A DNA stretch of 64,000 bases, taken from Bicyclus anynana. Lineage: Eukaryota > Arthropoda > Insecta > Lepidoptera > Nymphalidae. Location of the stretch: NCBI RefSeq assembly GCF_947172395.1, contig NC_069110.1, positions 6,206,127 through 6,270,126 on the forward strand, written 5' to 3'. Shown here piece by piece: positions 10,080-19,115 of this stretch. The translations under genes and the position numbers were made by a program. Below the pieces are notes generated by a model. The model saw only the letters and a program-made list of their open reading frames with translations. It searched no databases and was not told where the DNA came from. Positions within the stretch are counted from its first letter, which is position 1. Each line of letters starts with the position of its first letter.

Positions 10080-10412
10080 AGTCTTCATAAAATGAGGTAT
10101 GTCTGGCTTAGCAGGCTCGCGTTCTATCTGGATTGGCGTTGACGTTGATAGTTCTAAATGCACTTCGTCTCTAGTAGTTTTTGTATACTTTTAGCCTTCA
10201 TAAAATGAGGCATGTCTGGCTAAAGCAGGCTCGCGTTCTATCTGGATTGGCGTTGATGTTGTTTGTTCTAAATGCACTTCATCTCTAGCAGTTTGTATAC
10301 TTATAGCCTTCATAAAATGAGGTATGTCTGGTTATAGCAGACTCGGGTTCTATCTGGATTGGAGTTTACGATGATAGTTCTAAATGCACTTCGTCTCTGG
10401 CGGTTTGTATAC
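10080..10412 (-). repeat. Three tandem copies of a 112-113 bp unit with antisense exon-like frame
   Basis: Units start at 10080, 10193 and 10305 (TTCATAAAATGAGG.ATGTC, TCTATCTGGATTGG, AAATGCACTTC.TCTCT). Read on the minus strand, the unit at 10080 is open: RDEVHLELSTSTPIQIEREP, then AKPDIPHFMKTKSLAPYSDT, ending at a GTAAGT donor near 10045. Each unit has an AG just before AGA.GAAGTGCA that could act as an acceptor, but with a poor pyrimidine tract. The other two units carry frame-shifting changes and stops. The protein is not recognised. Confidence 0.7.
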
Positions 10413-11032
10413 ATGTTTATGTGATTTCAGCAAACACTTAATCCCAAGGAAGAATGTTATTATTGTAACAGCTATGTTCGGTTTACTGTTTGTTCGTTCG
10501 ACTTTGATCGACGTTGCGCTTGCCAACAAACAAGAATAAGGGTTTTCATTCATTGAATTGAGTGTTTTGAAAAGAACGATGTAATGATACGATGCGATAC
10601 AATAGCAAATAACTGAGTAATAAATACCAACTCAAATGATCTGGGTCTAATTTGACCTGAGGGACGTAATTATAAAATCCTAAACTGATCCGAGAACCAT
10701 AGCACTACCAACTGCGCCATATAGAGGTCGTCGAAATTATTAAATCAAAATTATTAAGTCTACCAACATACTCGTATAAATACAAATTCCACATTAATTA
10801 AAAGTAAAAAATAAGTAGAAAACATGTACATTTTATAGTGTATTTAATTTTTTTTTTGAGAAAAAATACAATATAAGCTTTTAAGCTAACTTATCCTGAC
10901 AACTTTACAAATTATCATTTTTGCACCATGTAATTTGATAGCTAATAATCCCTACTATGACCCCATAAAGAGATCGCTATGTATTTCCAGTGACCCTGTA
11001 GGTATACTAATATCTCCCCCAGATATTCAATA
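10413..11032. other. Intron 3 sequence, nothing recognised
   Basis: AT-rich single-copy-looking DNA without open frames, hairpins or matches to the other repeats in the window. Confidence 0.45.
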
Positions 11033-11930
11033 CTAGCAAACGCCCGCGACTTCGTCCGCGAGAAAGTCGTTGTAAACTTTCAACTACCCCTATCCTACCA
11101 CTACCCTACCACTACCCTACCCCTACCCTACCCCTGCCCTACCCCTACCCTACCCCTACCCTACCCTACCCTACCCCTACCCTACTCATTAAGGCTGCAC
11201 TTCTTTATTTATTCCCACCCCCACCCCCGCGAGTCGCGTCGAGCGCGACAACCTTTACACAAAAATAATCCATATAGCATGAATTAGTATTCACGCGCGA
11301 TGGTTTAGCGTATTTCTTGTATAACTTTGGTGTTTCTTTACCGATTTTTATGATTCTTTTTTTATTGAATAGGTAATAATGTTAATTTTTTTTAGTTAGG
11401 GATGAGTGATGAGTGTTATAAACATAAGAGTAGACAAATATAATTAGAAAGCTCCGAACTGCTAAGCTATCGGGAGTTACACGTGTTATTGTGAGTCAAC
11501 CATAAAAGATAGACATATATATGCTGTTGTGTTTTTATAGATAATTTTAAGGAGAACATTTCCGTCATACATGATTTCTATGTAACTTTAACCATTAAGG
11601 CTGTACACGCGACGGAAGCTTAAAAAATTGAGTAACTTCTCCCGTTTTCTCAACATTTCTCTTCACTGCTCTGCTCCTATTGATTGTAGCGTAATGAAAA
11701 GTATACTATAACCTGCCCAGGAGTATGTAGAATAATTGTACCAAGTTTCGTTAAAGTCCGTCCAGTAGTTTTTGTTTCTATAAAGTACATACAGACAGAC
11801 AGACAGACAAAAATTTTACTGATTGCATTTTTTGCATCAGTATCGATCACTAATCACCCCCAGATAGTTATTTTGGAAATATATTACATGAACAGAATTC
11901 ACCTCTCTACAGATTTATTATAAGTATAGA
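11033..11930 (-). mobile_element. Long Helitron with CCCTAC minisatellite
   Basis: Starts CTAG CAAACGCCCGCGACTTCGT (the 3' end inverted), has about 100 bp of CCCTAC-type units at 11085-11190, a GTTTCGTTAAAGTCCGTCC block, a CAGACAGACAGACAGACAAA tract, and ends TTATTATAAGTATAGA. No Rep/helicase frame is present, so it is non-autonomous. The copy at 28393-28836 is a relative. Confidence 0.7.
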
Positions 11931-12281
11931 AGATGAAATATTGCAAGTAATTTGAAGCTGGCGCCATCTTATAGCGTCATCAATATACTCGTAACTTTAG
12001 TCCTATCGCAACATATTATTTGAAAGTACCCTCAAAGTACAACAATTTTATTTATTACACGTACTCGTTTAGTTTCACGATGTTGAGTATGTTTTATCGT
12101 TTTTTTCATAAGTATATAAGAATATATTGGGTATGTTACCAATCATACTTATTTACTTCTACTTATGTGTGTGTTTTGTCATATTTTTCCAAACAAAACA
12201 ATATGTAATCATTCTTTGAGCGACGCATTTGTTTCGGTGACTATATTATTTAGGTACTATTACGTGTGTATATGTTAGATG

Positions 12282-12849
12282 CCTACAAAATCACCGCAAA
12301 ATTTACTTTCTTTATATATTTATGTATTTGTATATATAGTTTTTACACTTCCTGAACACACAACTCGACATTGTAGACAATATTTAGGTATTGGTATGTA
12401 CGGACAATATATAAGGTTTGTTTAAATAACATTCTTTGTTTACTATGCTACTAAATGAAATTAAGGAAATTAGCCTTTGTTCACCTCAGTTTCGACGCAT
12501 TTGTGACATATTATCTAATACATAGTATAAAGTCTTTGTTTGGCACTATGAATCTGATTCTGAATCTAGTTTCCCCCCAATAATATTTTATACTATAAAT
12601 GGGGCACTCGCGCATTAAAACTGAGGGGGACGAGTGTGGAAAATTGACTTAATTTCATTTTGTTATTAAACAACGAACGTTATTTAAACAAATAATACCT
12701 AAATATCGTCTACATTGTCGATTTGAGTGTTCAGGAAGTGTAAAAACTATATATACCTAAATATACAATGGTATTAAACACAAAATTGTGCATGTGTACT
12801 CTCAGTGGTGTAGCTAAATTCGGATCACTTTTTGCGGTGATTTTGTAGG
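12282..12849. mobile_element. Foldback element with arms over 200 bp
   Basis: The left arm (about 12282-12507) and right arm (about 12610-12849) are imperfect reverse complements along their length. Landmarks on the left are CCTACAAAATCACCGCAAAA, ATATATAGTTTTTACACTTC, CGACATTGTAGAC.ATATTTAG, GTTTGTTTAAATAAC and CACCTCAGTTT. Transcribed as part of intron 3 it would fold into a long duplex. A one-armed relative is at 55255-55410. No coding capacity. Confidence 0.8.
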
Positions 12850-13120
12850 GACATAACCTATCTATAATATAAAATTATCATTGTTTCTTCCGTGTAGTTA
12901 ATTTTGTTGCTTAGCCGTGAAAGCGTTACAAACAAACAAACTCAAAAACAAAACAATTGAGCCAGTAGCGTCTTTTAATTAATTTATTTTTGCAAAATAA
13001 TTTTACAGGCAAAGTTAAAAGAACCAAATAAGTAATTTGACCAGACAGGTCTTCAGTTTTGTTTTAAGTCTCAATTTTCTTTCCAAAAATGTCGACCACC
13101 TTTCGGGTCACATAACAGGC

Positions 13121-13477
13121 TACTTGACTCTTTATTTAAAAGGGAAATAAATAAATAAAAATTTTAAATTTTAAATATTTTTTTTACAATACGAGCCAAA
13201 ACGCTATTGATCATATCACGTAAACCCGTAAACACTAAGTCGTACCGTACAAGACTGAAAACTGGACATGCCTTAGTTTAATGTTTAGTGTCATCAAGTA
13301 ACATCGTGACGTCAAAAAAGCAGTCGTCCAGACAGCTTTTTTGACGTTTGGATTTTTTTTTTAAATACATTATTTTTAAATTAATGTTTAGGTAAAGAAA
13401 TCCTTATAAACCTTTATATCTATACGAAACCACACGAAATTAATATTGATTATATTAAATTTGATATGAGTCATCTA
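13121..13477 (-). mobile_element. MITE family D, inverted full-length copy
   Basis: Ends TACTTGAC at 13121 and GTCATCTA at 13477, mismatched forms of the family terminus TAGTTGAC. The interior has ACGAGCCAAAACGC, GTGACGTCAAAAAA and a block matching AATATTAATTTCG on the other strand. Confidence 0.65.
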
Positions 13478-13529
13478 CCCTATTACTTACTTATAGCTTG
13501 TTTTATGCCTTTTCTGTCATAATAACTCT

Positions 13530-13723
13530 ATCCTAATATTATAAAGCTGAAGAGTTTGTTTGTTTGATTGAACGCGCTAATCTCAGGAACTACTGGTCCG
13601 ATTCGAAAAATTTTTTTTAGTGTTAGATAGCCCATTTATCGAGGAAGGCTATAGGCTATATATTATACCCATATTCCTACGGGAACTGGAACCATGCGAG
13701 TGAAACCGTGCGGCGTCAGCTAG
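13530..13723 (+). mobile_element. Short Helitron ending next to exon 4 acceptor
   Basis: Begins TATCCTAATATTATAAAGCT, carries AACGCGCTAATCTCAGGAAC and GATAGCCCATTTATCGAGGA, and ends GTGCGGCGTCAGCTAG followed by T. The same 194-200 bp unit is present in minus orientation at 49853-50052 and 56439-56638. Its 3' end is only 21 nt upstream of exon 4, close to the pyrimidine tract of that acceptor. Confidence 0.85.
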
Positions 13724-13744
13724 TGTTTTTATATTTGTTCACAG

Positions 13745-13894
13745 AATATGACAAAATCGAACCCACATAACAGGGAGTCGACGAAATCCGAATCCTCCAA
13801 TGTGGAGGAAGTCACAAGTTCCGGCGATGCCTTGTCTGCTGCAATGAAGGATGGCTCCGCGCACGAGGTGGGCACCGCGACCGCTGTAGTCGAG
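13745..13894 (+). CDS. SNF4Agamma: AMPK gamma exon 4, possible cassette
   Basis: 150 nt, phase 0 at both ends, between TTTGTTCACAG and a GTAAAT donor. It encodes 50 polar residues beginning NMTKSNPHNRESTKSESSNV and ending EVGTATAVVE. Both length and phase allow skipping without a frameshift. Its acceptor and first codons closely match those of exon 5 (NVTKSNSSTPKDR), so the two probably arose by duplication. It is flanked by a Helitron 21 nt upstream and a MITE 26 nt downstream. No domain is recognised. Confidence 0.7.
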
Positions 13895-13920
13895 GTAAAT
13901 ATTTCATTTGTTATTACAAA

Positions 13921-14523
13921 GTATACTCAGAGGCACAATTATCCGCCCACTTTAATAAACTCGCGAGTTTATTAAAGTGGGCAGATAATGGGGATGATGA
14001 CTAGGTTTGAATATATTGATTTTTATGATACATTCGGGTAAATAGGGTCAATGTTAACTAATTTATACATAAAAAGCAAAGATTGTCTGAATGTTTCATA
14101 ATTTATTAAGAAAAATAAATGAGATTGCAAATTAATTTCAAAATCTATTAAAAATCTTTTATAGTAATTAGATGAAAATTCATACAGTTTTAACTTCCTT
14201 ACATGTGACATTTTTTAATATATGAACTATAAACATAAACGCACAAATAACAAAGATATTAGTACTTTTTTGAACGCACATACAAATCTAACGATCATTA
14301 CATTACCTACGACGTCATTAGTTCGTGCCATTTTGTATGGGGCATTTTTCAGGAATCCGCGGCAGCGCCGCAAATCTGACCCATTTAAATCCCTGTAGCT
14401 CCGAAAGTAATGATCGCAGATACCCTGTTACTTTTACAAAATTGCTTTACCATTAGCGTACTCTTAATTTATTTACAATTTAAAAAAAAACTGTCATCAT
14501 CCCTATTGTGCCTCTGAGTATAC
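13921..14523. mobile_element. TIR element, 603 bp, with palindrome inserted in its left end
   Basis: The left end GTATACTCAGAGGCACAAT (13921-13939) and right end ATTGTGCCTCTGAGTATAC (14505-14523) are exact inverse copies. Homology continues as GGGATGATGAC on the left (13990-14000) and GTCATCATCCC on the right, but on the left a 50-bp palindromic block intervenes. A TA duplication is possible but cannot be separated from the terminal sequence. No transposase frame. Confidence 0.75.
13938..13989. repeat. Near-perfect palindrome
   Basis: GCCCACTTTAATAAACTCG is followed immediately by its exact reverse complement (38 bp, no spacer), with ATTATC/GATAAT pairing again one base outside each end. It interrupts the left terminal inverted repeat of the surrounding element. 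Confidence 0.9.
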
Positions 14524-14602
14524 ATATTAAAATTAAGTATAACCATAATGCAACACAAACCACAGTTAGTTGGTTTAAATGTGCACTGGCTATTATAATT
14601 AA

Positions 14603-14836
14603 CTAGCGGACGCCCGCGACTTCGTCCGCGTAGATTTCAGTTTATCACAAATCCCGCGAGAACCTTGGATTTTTCCGGGATGAAAAAAGCTCATTTGCTA
14701 ATTCGGAGTAAAATCTATGTCTATCCAAATTTCAGCCAAATCGCATTTCAATGTAATCGCATTTTGTAGCTTAAGGAGGAACAAACATACTCACTCACAC
14801 ACACACAAACTTTCGCCTTTATGATTTTAGTGTGAT
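14603..14836 (-). mobile_element. Helitron, minus orientation
   Basis: CTAG CGGACGCCCGCGACTTCGT at the left, CGGAGTAAAATCTATG and TTCAGCCAAATCGCA inside, a CACTCACACACACAC tract, and a decayed end TTATGATTTTAGTGTGA. Confidence 0.7.
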
Positions 14837-15052
14837 TATGCAATATTAAAAGCTAAAAAACAAATAAAAAGAGAAAAAAATCATTAGCGATTAGAAACAA
14901 AGGTGCCGTGACCTAGGAAAATAGACATTAATTATTTATATTGTCGGGGGACTTATATAGTTTTTATTTTTAAATTGATTTTTATTTCAGAGCGATCCGT
15001 GTTTGACTTATTAAATACTAAGTTACTAACATAAATCATTATTTGTTCACAG

Positions 15053-15106
15053 AATGTTACAAAGTCCAACTCATCGACGCCTAAAGATCGCGTGGCACAT
15101 CACAGG
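15053..15106 (+). CDS. SNF4Agamma: AMPK gamma exon 5, 54-nt cassette
   Basis: 18 codons, NVTKSNSSTPKDRVAHHR, phase 0 at both ends. The acceptor ATTTGTTCACAG is identical to that of exon 4 over its last 12 bases, and the coding start differs at only a few positions in the next 18. The donor is GTAATG. It could be constitutive, skippable, or mutually exclusive with exon 4; the sequence alone cannot tell. Confidence 0.65.
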
Positions 15107-15154
15107 GTAATGTTAACTCGTCTGCTCAATCAATTGTTATTATTATACGATTAT

Positions 15155-15358
15155 AAGAAATTAAAAATCACGTGTCTCAAACGGTGAAAGAAAAACATGT
15201 AAGGATACTTGCATACCAGAGAATTTTCTTAATTATCTTCGTATGTTAAATCTGCCAATTCGCATTGAACTAGCGTGGTAGACTATAGCTAACTCCTCTC
15301 ATACTGAGAAGTGACTCGAGCTCAACAATGAACCGAATATGGGTTGCCAATGATGACT
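15155..15358 (+). mobile_element. SINE family B, 5'-truncated
   Basis: Collinear with the 3' part of 49267-49581: ATCACGTGTCTCAAACGGTG, CATACCAGAGAATTTTCTTA, CTCCTCTCATACTGAGA, GAACCGAATATGGGTTG. The tRNA-like head is missing. Confidence 0.75.
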
Positions 15359-15533
15359 ATCCGCCGCCCCGCAGATTCATCCGCGTAGTAATTTTTGACC
15401 GAACCTAAACTAGACCAAAGCTAAAACAGTTTAGAAAATGTAAAATCCTAAATTGACTTACGAATGTAACACAGAACCTCTCTATTATAAAGTGCACCAA
15501 AAAAATCTGATTTAATGCAAATTAATTAATTGC

Positions 15534-15660
15534 TAATAATAATAATAATAAAATCCTTTATTCAGCTAAAAAAAAGAGAAATTACAATCTAATACAAGCT
15601 TACAAATTAATAAAAAAAAAATACTTTACGATGTACATAAGTTAGTCTATTTATACTTAA
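15534..15660 (-). repeat. AAT-repeat tail of a dispersed element
   Basis: A run of TAA/AAT triplets followed by AAATCCTTTATTCAGCTAAA is a motif I associate with inverted 3' ends of lepidopteran LINEs. No coding part remains. Confidence 0.4.
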
Positions 15661-15753
15661 TTAATATTAAACATTCAGCTGAATGGGGCGCTGCCTCAGC
15701 TCTATGCTACAGCTGAGATACTGTAGCGCTGATAAACGTATATTTATTTACAG

Positions 15754-15879
15754 TACTATCACACGGTGTCGGCATCTACGTCACGTCGTCCGAGCGCTAT
15801 GGCCAAAGTCATGGACATATTCCGAGGTCGGGCCTCTGTCCCCGGGCAGTCCAGTGAAGCACCCGAACGGCGGAAATCG
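15754..15879 (+). CDS. SNF4Agamma: AMPK gamma exon 6, second SRRP-DIF cassette
   Basis: 126 nt, phase 0 at both ends, with acceptor TATTTATTTACAG and donor GTAAGT. The 42 residues run YYHTVSASTSRRPSAMAKVM, then DIFRGRASVPGQSSEAPERR and KS. SRRPSAM....DIFRGRAS echoes exon 3 (SRRPALF.DIFKSRS). RRPS is a basophilic kinase consensus. It joins the microexon at 37033 in phase 0 across a 21-kb intron. An internal ATG (AMAKVMD) exists, but there is no sign it is used as a start. Confidence 0.75.
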
Positions 15880-15897
15880 GTAAGTCTATATAATTAA

Positions 15898-16062
15898 CTA
15901 GCAAACGCCCCGCGGTTCCACCCGCATAGTTCTCGTTCTTGTGGTAATACGGGGATAAAATATAGCCTATGACACCCATAGATAACGTGGCTTTATAGTG
16001 GTAAAGGAATTTTCAAAATCGGTTCAGTACAGCCAGAGATTACCACAAACTTCTTTTTTAAA
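15898..16062 (-). mobile_element. Helitron 18 nt past the exon 6 donor
   Basis: CTAG CAAACGCCCCGCGGTTCCA, TAATACGGGGATAAAATATA, AACGTGGCTTTATAGTGG and AAAATCGGTTCAGTA place it in the same subfamily as 26127-26440. The 5' end is eroded. Confidence 0.7.
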
Positions 16063-16072
16063 AATAAATAAT

Positions 16073-16174
16073 CTAATATATAAAATTCTCGTGTCACAGT
16101 TTTCGTTGCCATACTCCTCCGAAACGGCTTGACCGGTTTTGATGAACGATGACGAAGTCGCGGGCGTCCGCTAG
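16073..16174 (+). mobile_element. Chimeric Helitron-like fragment
   Basis: Starts TCTAATATATAAAATTCTCG and ends GACGAAGTCGCGGGCGTCCG plus CTAG. Its interior (CGAAACGGCTTGACCGG) is not shared with the other copies. Confidence 0.55.
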
Positions 16175-16750
16175 TATTAGTATAAATTTAAGGTAGAACA
16201 GACGTGGAGTTACGTGTATAAGGTTTATACCTATGGTGGGCAATATACATACAAACTATAAAATTGAGAATTGCTCCTTCAATACATATGTAATGAGTCC
16301 TCAGTGTAGGCAATGCATTTTTGTATAAATAGATTGCACGCCACTTGATGTCTGTGACTTGGTTCTGACGTGCTATGAAATTACACTGTATCTTCCATCG
16401 ATCTCCTATTAAAAAGTGGATGCACAATCAGCGACCAAATAACGTTCCCACTCAATTCCAAACACAATTTTTTGACACTCAATTTAAGTAGTCGCATTTG
16501 CAAATTCAACCTTAAACTCAATCCTTAAGTTTGAATTTGCTCTGAATTTGGGATTTTATTGAATATTGGACAATATTTAAAGATCTTTAGGTATAATTTT
16601 CTTTACTAATAATTCTAAAACAATAATAGCATAATTGGGCAGTTTTTAAATGAAATTTTCTACATGATTGTGTGTCCTTTTATTTTAAGAGGTCAATGGT
16701 ATCTTCAGTTAAGTGTAATGTCCTACACTGATTGTTATATTAACCAAATT

Positions 16751-16807
16751 ATTTCTATACCACCTACAATATAGGTAAGATACCCATATTGTAGTAGGTA
16801 TAGAAAT
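16751..16807. repeat. Imperfect 25-bp inverted repeat
   Basis: Arms 16751-16775 (ATTTCTATACCACCTACAAT...) and 16783-16807 pair with three mismatches around a 7-nt loop. Confidence 0.75.
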
Positions 16808-16965
16808 CTAGATTGAATAGGCATCATCATTCCACTATAGGCTGCATCATTGATTGCTATCAGCCATGTTTGCGGTTTCGAAAGTGCTCGAAAACTAAGT
16901 CAATATAGGAATAGGAAATAAATCAATAAAGACTATTGACTATTGGCTATTGACAAGAGCACGCT

Positions 16966-17160
16966 TGCACAGGGTGCTTGGGAGTAATTCCAATGACCAT
17001 AGGGTTATTATTCTTTAACAAAAAATAATTCAAAATGTTCAAGGAACATGTGTTCTAAAATTAATATTTTCGGAGTAAATAATATTTCTTATTATTGAAA
17101 TTGAAAATTTATTGGTCAGAAAACGTTTTAATTTTTTGTAAAAGTGAACTGTTTTACTTT
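16966..17160 (+). mobile_element. MITE family E, truncated, abutting the minisatellite
   Basis: Starts ACAGGGTGCTTGGGAGTAAT and continues with GTGTTCTAAAATTAATATTT, as in 62611-63057, but loses identity near 17110. The 34-bp repeat array begins shortly after. Confidence 0.6.
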
Positions 17161-17196
17161 TGTTTTGTTACTGGCTCATAGTTTCTGAAGATATAT

Positions 17197-18161
17197 CTAG
17201 ATAGCGCTAGTTTAATGTATAAAAACGTTCATAGATGGCGCTAGTTTAATGTAAGAAAGCGTTCATAGATGGCGATAGTTTAATGTTAGAAAGTGTTCAT
17301 AGATGGCGCTAGTTTAATGTTAGAAAGCGTTCATAGATGACGCTAGTTTAGTGTAAAATAGCATTCATAGATGGCGCTAGTTTAATATTAAGAAGCATTC
17401 ATAGATGGCGCTAGTTTAATGTAAGATAGCATTCATAGATGGCGCTAGTTTAATGTAAGATAGCATTCATAGATGGCGCTAGTTTAATGTGTGACAGCGT
17501 TCATAGATGGCGCTGTTTAATATTAAGAAGCATTTATAGATGGCGCTAGTTTAATATTAAGAAGCATTCATAGATGGCGCTAGTGTAATTTATGAAAGCG
17601 TTCATAGATGGCGCTAGTTTAATGCAAGAAAATGTTTATAGATGGCGTTAGTTTAATGCAAGAAAACATTCATAGATGGCGCTAGTTTAATGTTAGAAAG
17701 CGTCCATAGATAGCGCTAATTTAATGAAAGAAAACATTCATAGATGGCGCTAGTTTAATGTTTGAGTGAGTTCATAGATGGCGCTAGTTTAATTTAAGAT
17801 AGCATTCATAGATAGCGCTAGTTTAATGTTAAGAAGCATTCATAGATGACGCTAGTTTAATGTAAGATAGTATTCATAGATAGCGCTAGTTTAATATTAA
17901 GAAGCATTCATAGATGGCGCTAGTTTAATGTAAGATAGCATTCATAGATGGCGCTAGTTTAATATTAAGAAGCATTCATAGATGGTGCTCGTGTAATTTA
18001 TGAAAGCGTTCACAGATGGCGCTAGTTTAATGTGTGACAGCGTTCATAGATGGCGCTAGTTTAAATTATAAAAGCGTTCATAGATGGCGCTAGTTTAGTG
18101 TAAGAGAGCGTTAATAGATGGTGCTAGTTTAATGTAAGAAAGCGTTCATAGATAGCGCTAG
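17197..18161 (+). repeat. Minisatellite, 29 units of 34 bp
   Basis: The unit consensus is TTCATAGATGGCGCTAGT followed by TTAATGTAAGA.AGC(G/A). The TAGATGGCGCT core, with variants, recurs 29 times from 17198 to 18149; that distance is exactly 28 x 34 minus one base (one unit has a 1-bp deletion). Units differ at a few positions. Alternating GAAGCATTCAT and ATAGCATTCAT units (units 6-8 and 19-24) indicate a two-unit higher-order repeat spread by unequal exchange. 34 bp is not a codon multiple and no translated function is apparent. Confidence 0.97.
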
Positions 18162-18598
18162 GCAAAGCTAAACGCTCAATTGTCATTTCACTATAAAAAT
18201 CATGCTGTTTGTTATAAGTGCATCGAAGAGAAGATACTTTAACCATTTAACGTACTGAAGTGGAATATACGCATGCTAGATTATAATGCAGAAAAATGTA
18301 ATTTTTTTTATGCGACTCGTATATATCTTTGTTCCTTATACTTTTTTTACCTACAACCACAGATTAATTAATAATAGGCAGACAAAACTGTTTACAAAAA
18401 ACGAAAGAAATAAGATTTAGTATTTTTTATTGGTAATTATTGATTAGTACATATTAATTGACGTAATTGTTGTTAGTGTTAATTTTTTTAAATACAAATT
18501 ATGAAATAAAAAAAGTAAATGCAGATGTCAAGGAGACGCGTGACGTTTGGTTTTTATGGGTTTCACTGGCTTCACCTACAACCGTTTTATTTATAGAA
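18162..18598. other. Intron 6 sequence, nothing recognised
   Basis: AT-rich. The open frame 18467-18730 crosses a Helitron end and looks fortuitous. Confidence 0.45.
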
Positions 18599-18640
18599 CT
18601 AGCAGACGCTCGTTACTACGCCTGTATTTTACCTGTTCAA
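18599..18640 (-). mobile_element. Helitron 3' terminus
   Basis: CTAG CAGACGCTCGTTACTACGC is the minus-strand 3' end of a Helitron. The matching 5' end was not found nearby, so the element may extend rightwards through the following fragment. Confidence 0.5.
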
Positions 18641-18724
18641 AGTCCCGATGGCTCAACGTTGAAGCGGCTGGACTTATTACCGATGGGTGGTGGTAATTCA
18701 TTTAACATTTCCATCAAGTACATA

Positions 18725-18835
18725 AAGTAGGTATGTCTAGCAGTCTCATACCAATTACCTTCTATTTTACTTGTATCGCACTTAATTTCACAATCAAAAT
18801 TGTCTGTCGTTGTTTGAGGGGGACGAGGTAAACTC
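18725..18835 (-). pseudogene. Possible lipocalin N-terminal exon scrap
   Basis: On the minus strand the frame reads CVSLPRPPQTTTDNFDCEIK, then CDTSKIEGNWYETARHTYFM. D.S...G.W.E.A is the spacing of the first conserved lipocalin motif (G-x-W), as in insect bilin-binding proteins. Similarity stops after about 17 residues and the frame ends 30 codons later with no second motif. It lies beside a Helitron 3' end of the same orientation, which would suit gene-fragment capture. A chance match is possible. Confidence 0.3.
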
Positions 18836-18904
18836 ACACATCGAAAATATTTAACGCACCAATAAATACATATATACTGTGTCCTTACACTACACACAAG
18901 ATAG

Positions 18905-19115
18905 TTGTTTCAGTCAAAGGTCTTATAGCGAAAAGCATCGACCAACATCTTAAAAAGCTTTTACTTAACTGTTGGATCAAGAGTCGGATACCGAAGGCAG
19001 TGATTCTTGAAACGGCGTGTATTGTGTGGAGGTCCCTCACTCTGGATCCCTGACCACCGGTTGCTTGGACACTAAAATGTCCCGCAGCGGGGTGGTTATT
19101 TTTTTTATACATTTT
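18905..19115 (+). mobile_element. 3' end of a non-LTR retrotransposon
   Basis: The plus-strand frame reads KSIDQHLKKLLLNCWIKSRI, then PKAVILETACIVWRSLTLDP before a stop, followed by CCACCGGTTGCTTGG and a GGGGTGGTTATTTTTTTTAT end. The style is that of the C-terminal tail of insect LINE ORF2; family not determined. Confidence 0.5.

Noticed and set aside
17197..18161. CRISPR-like array
   Set aside because: The units are contiguous 34-mers with no unique spacers; it is a eukaryotic minisatellite.
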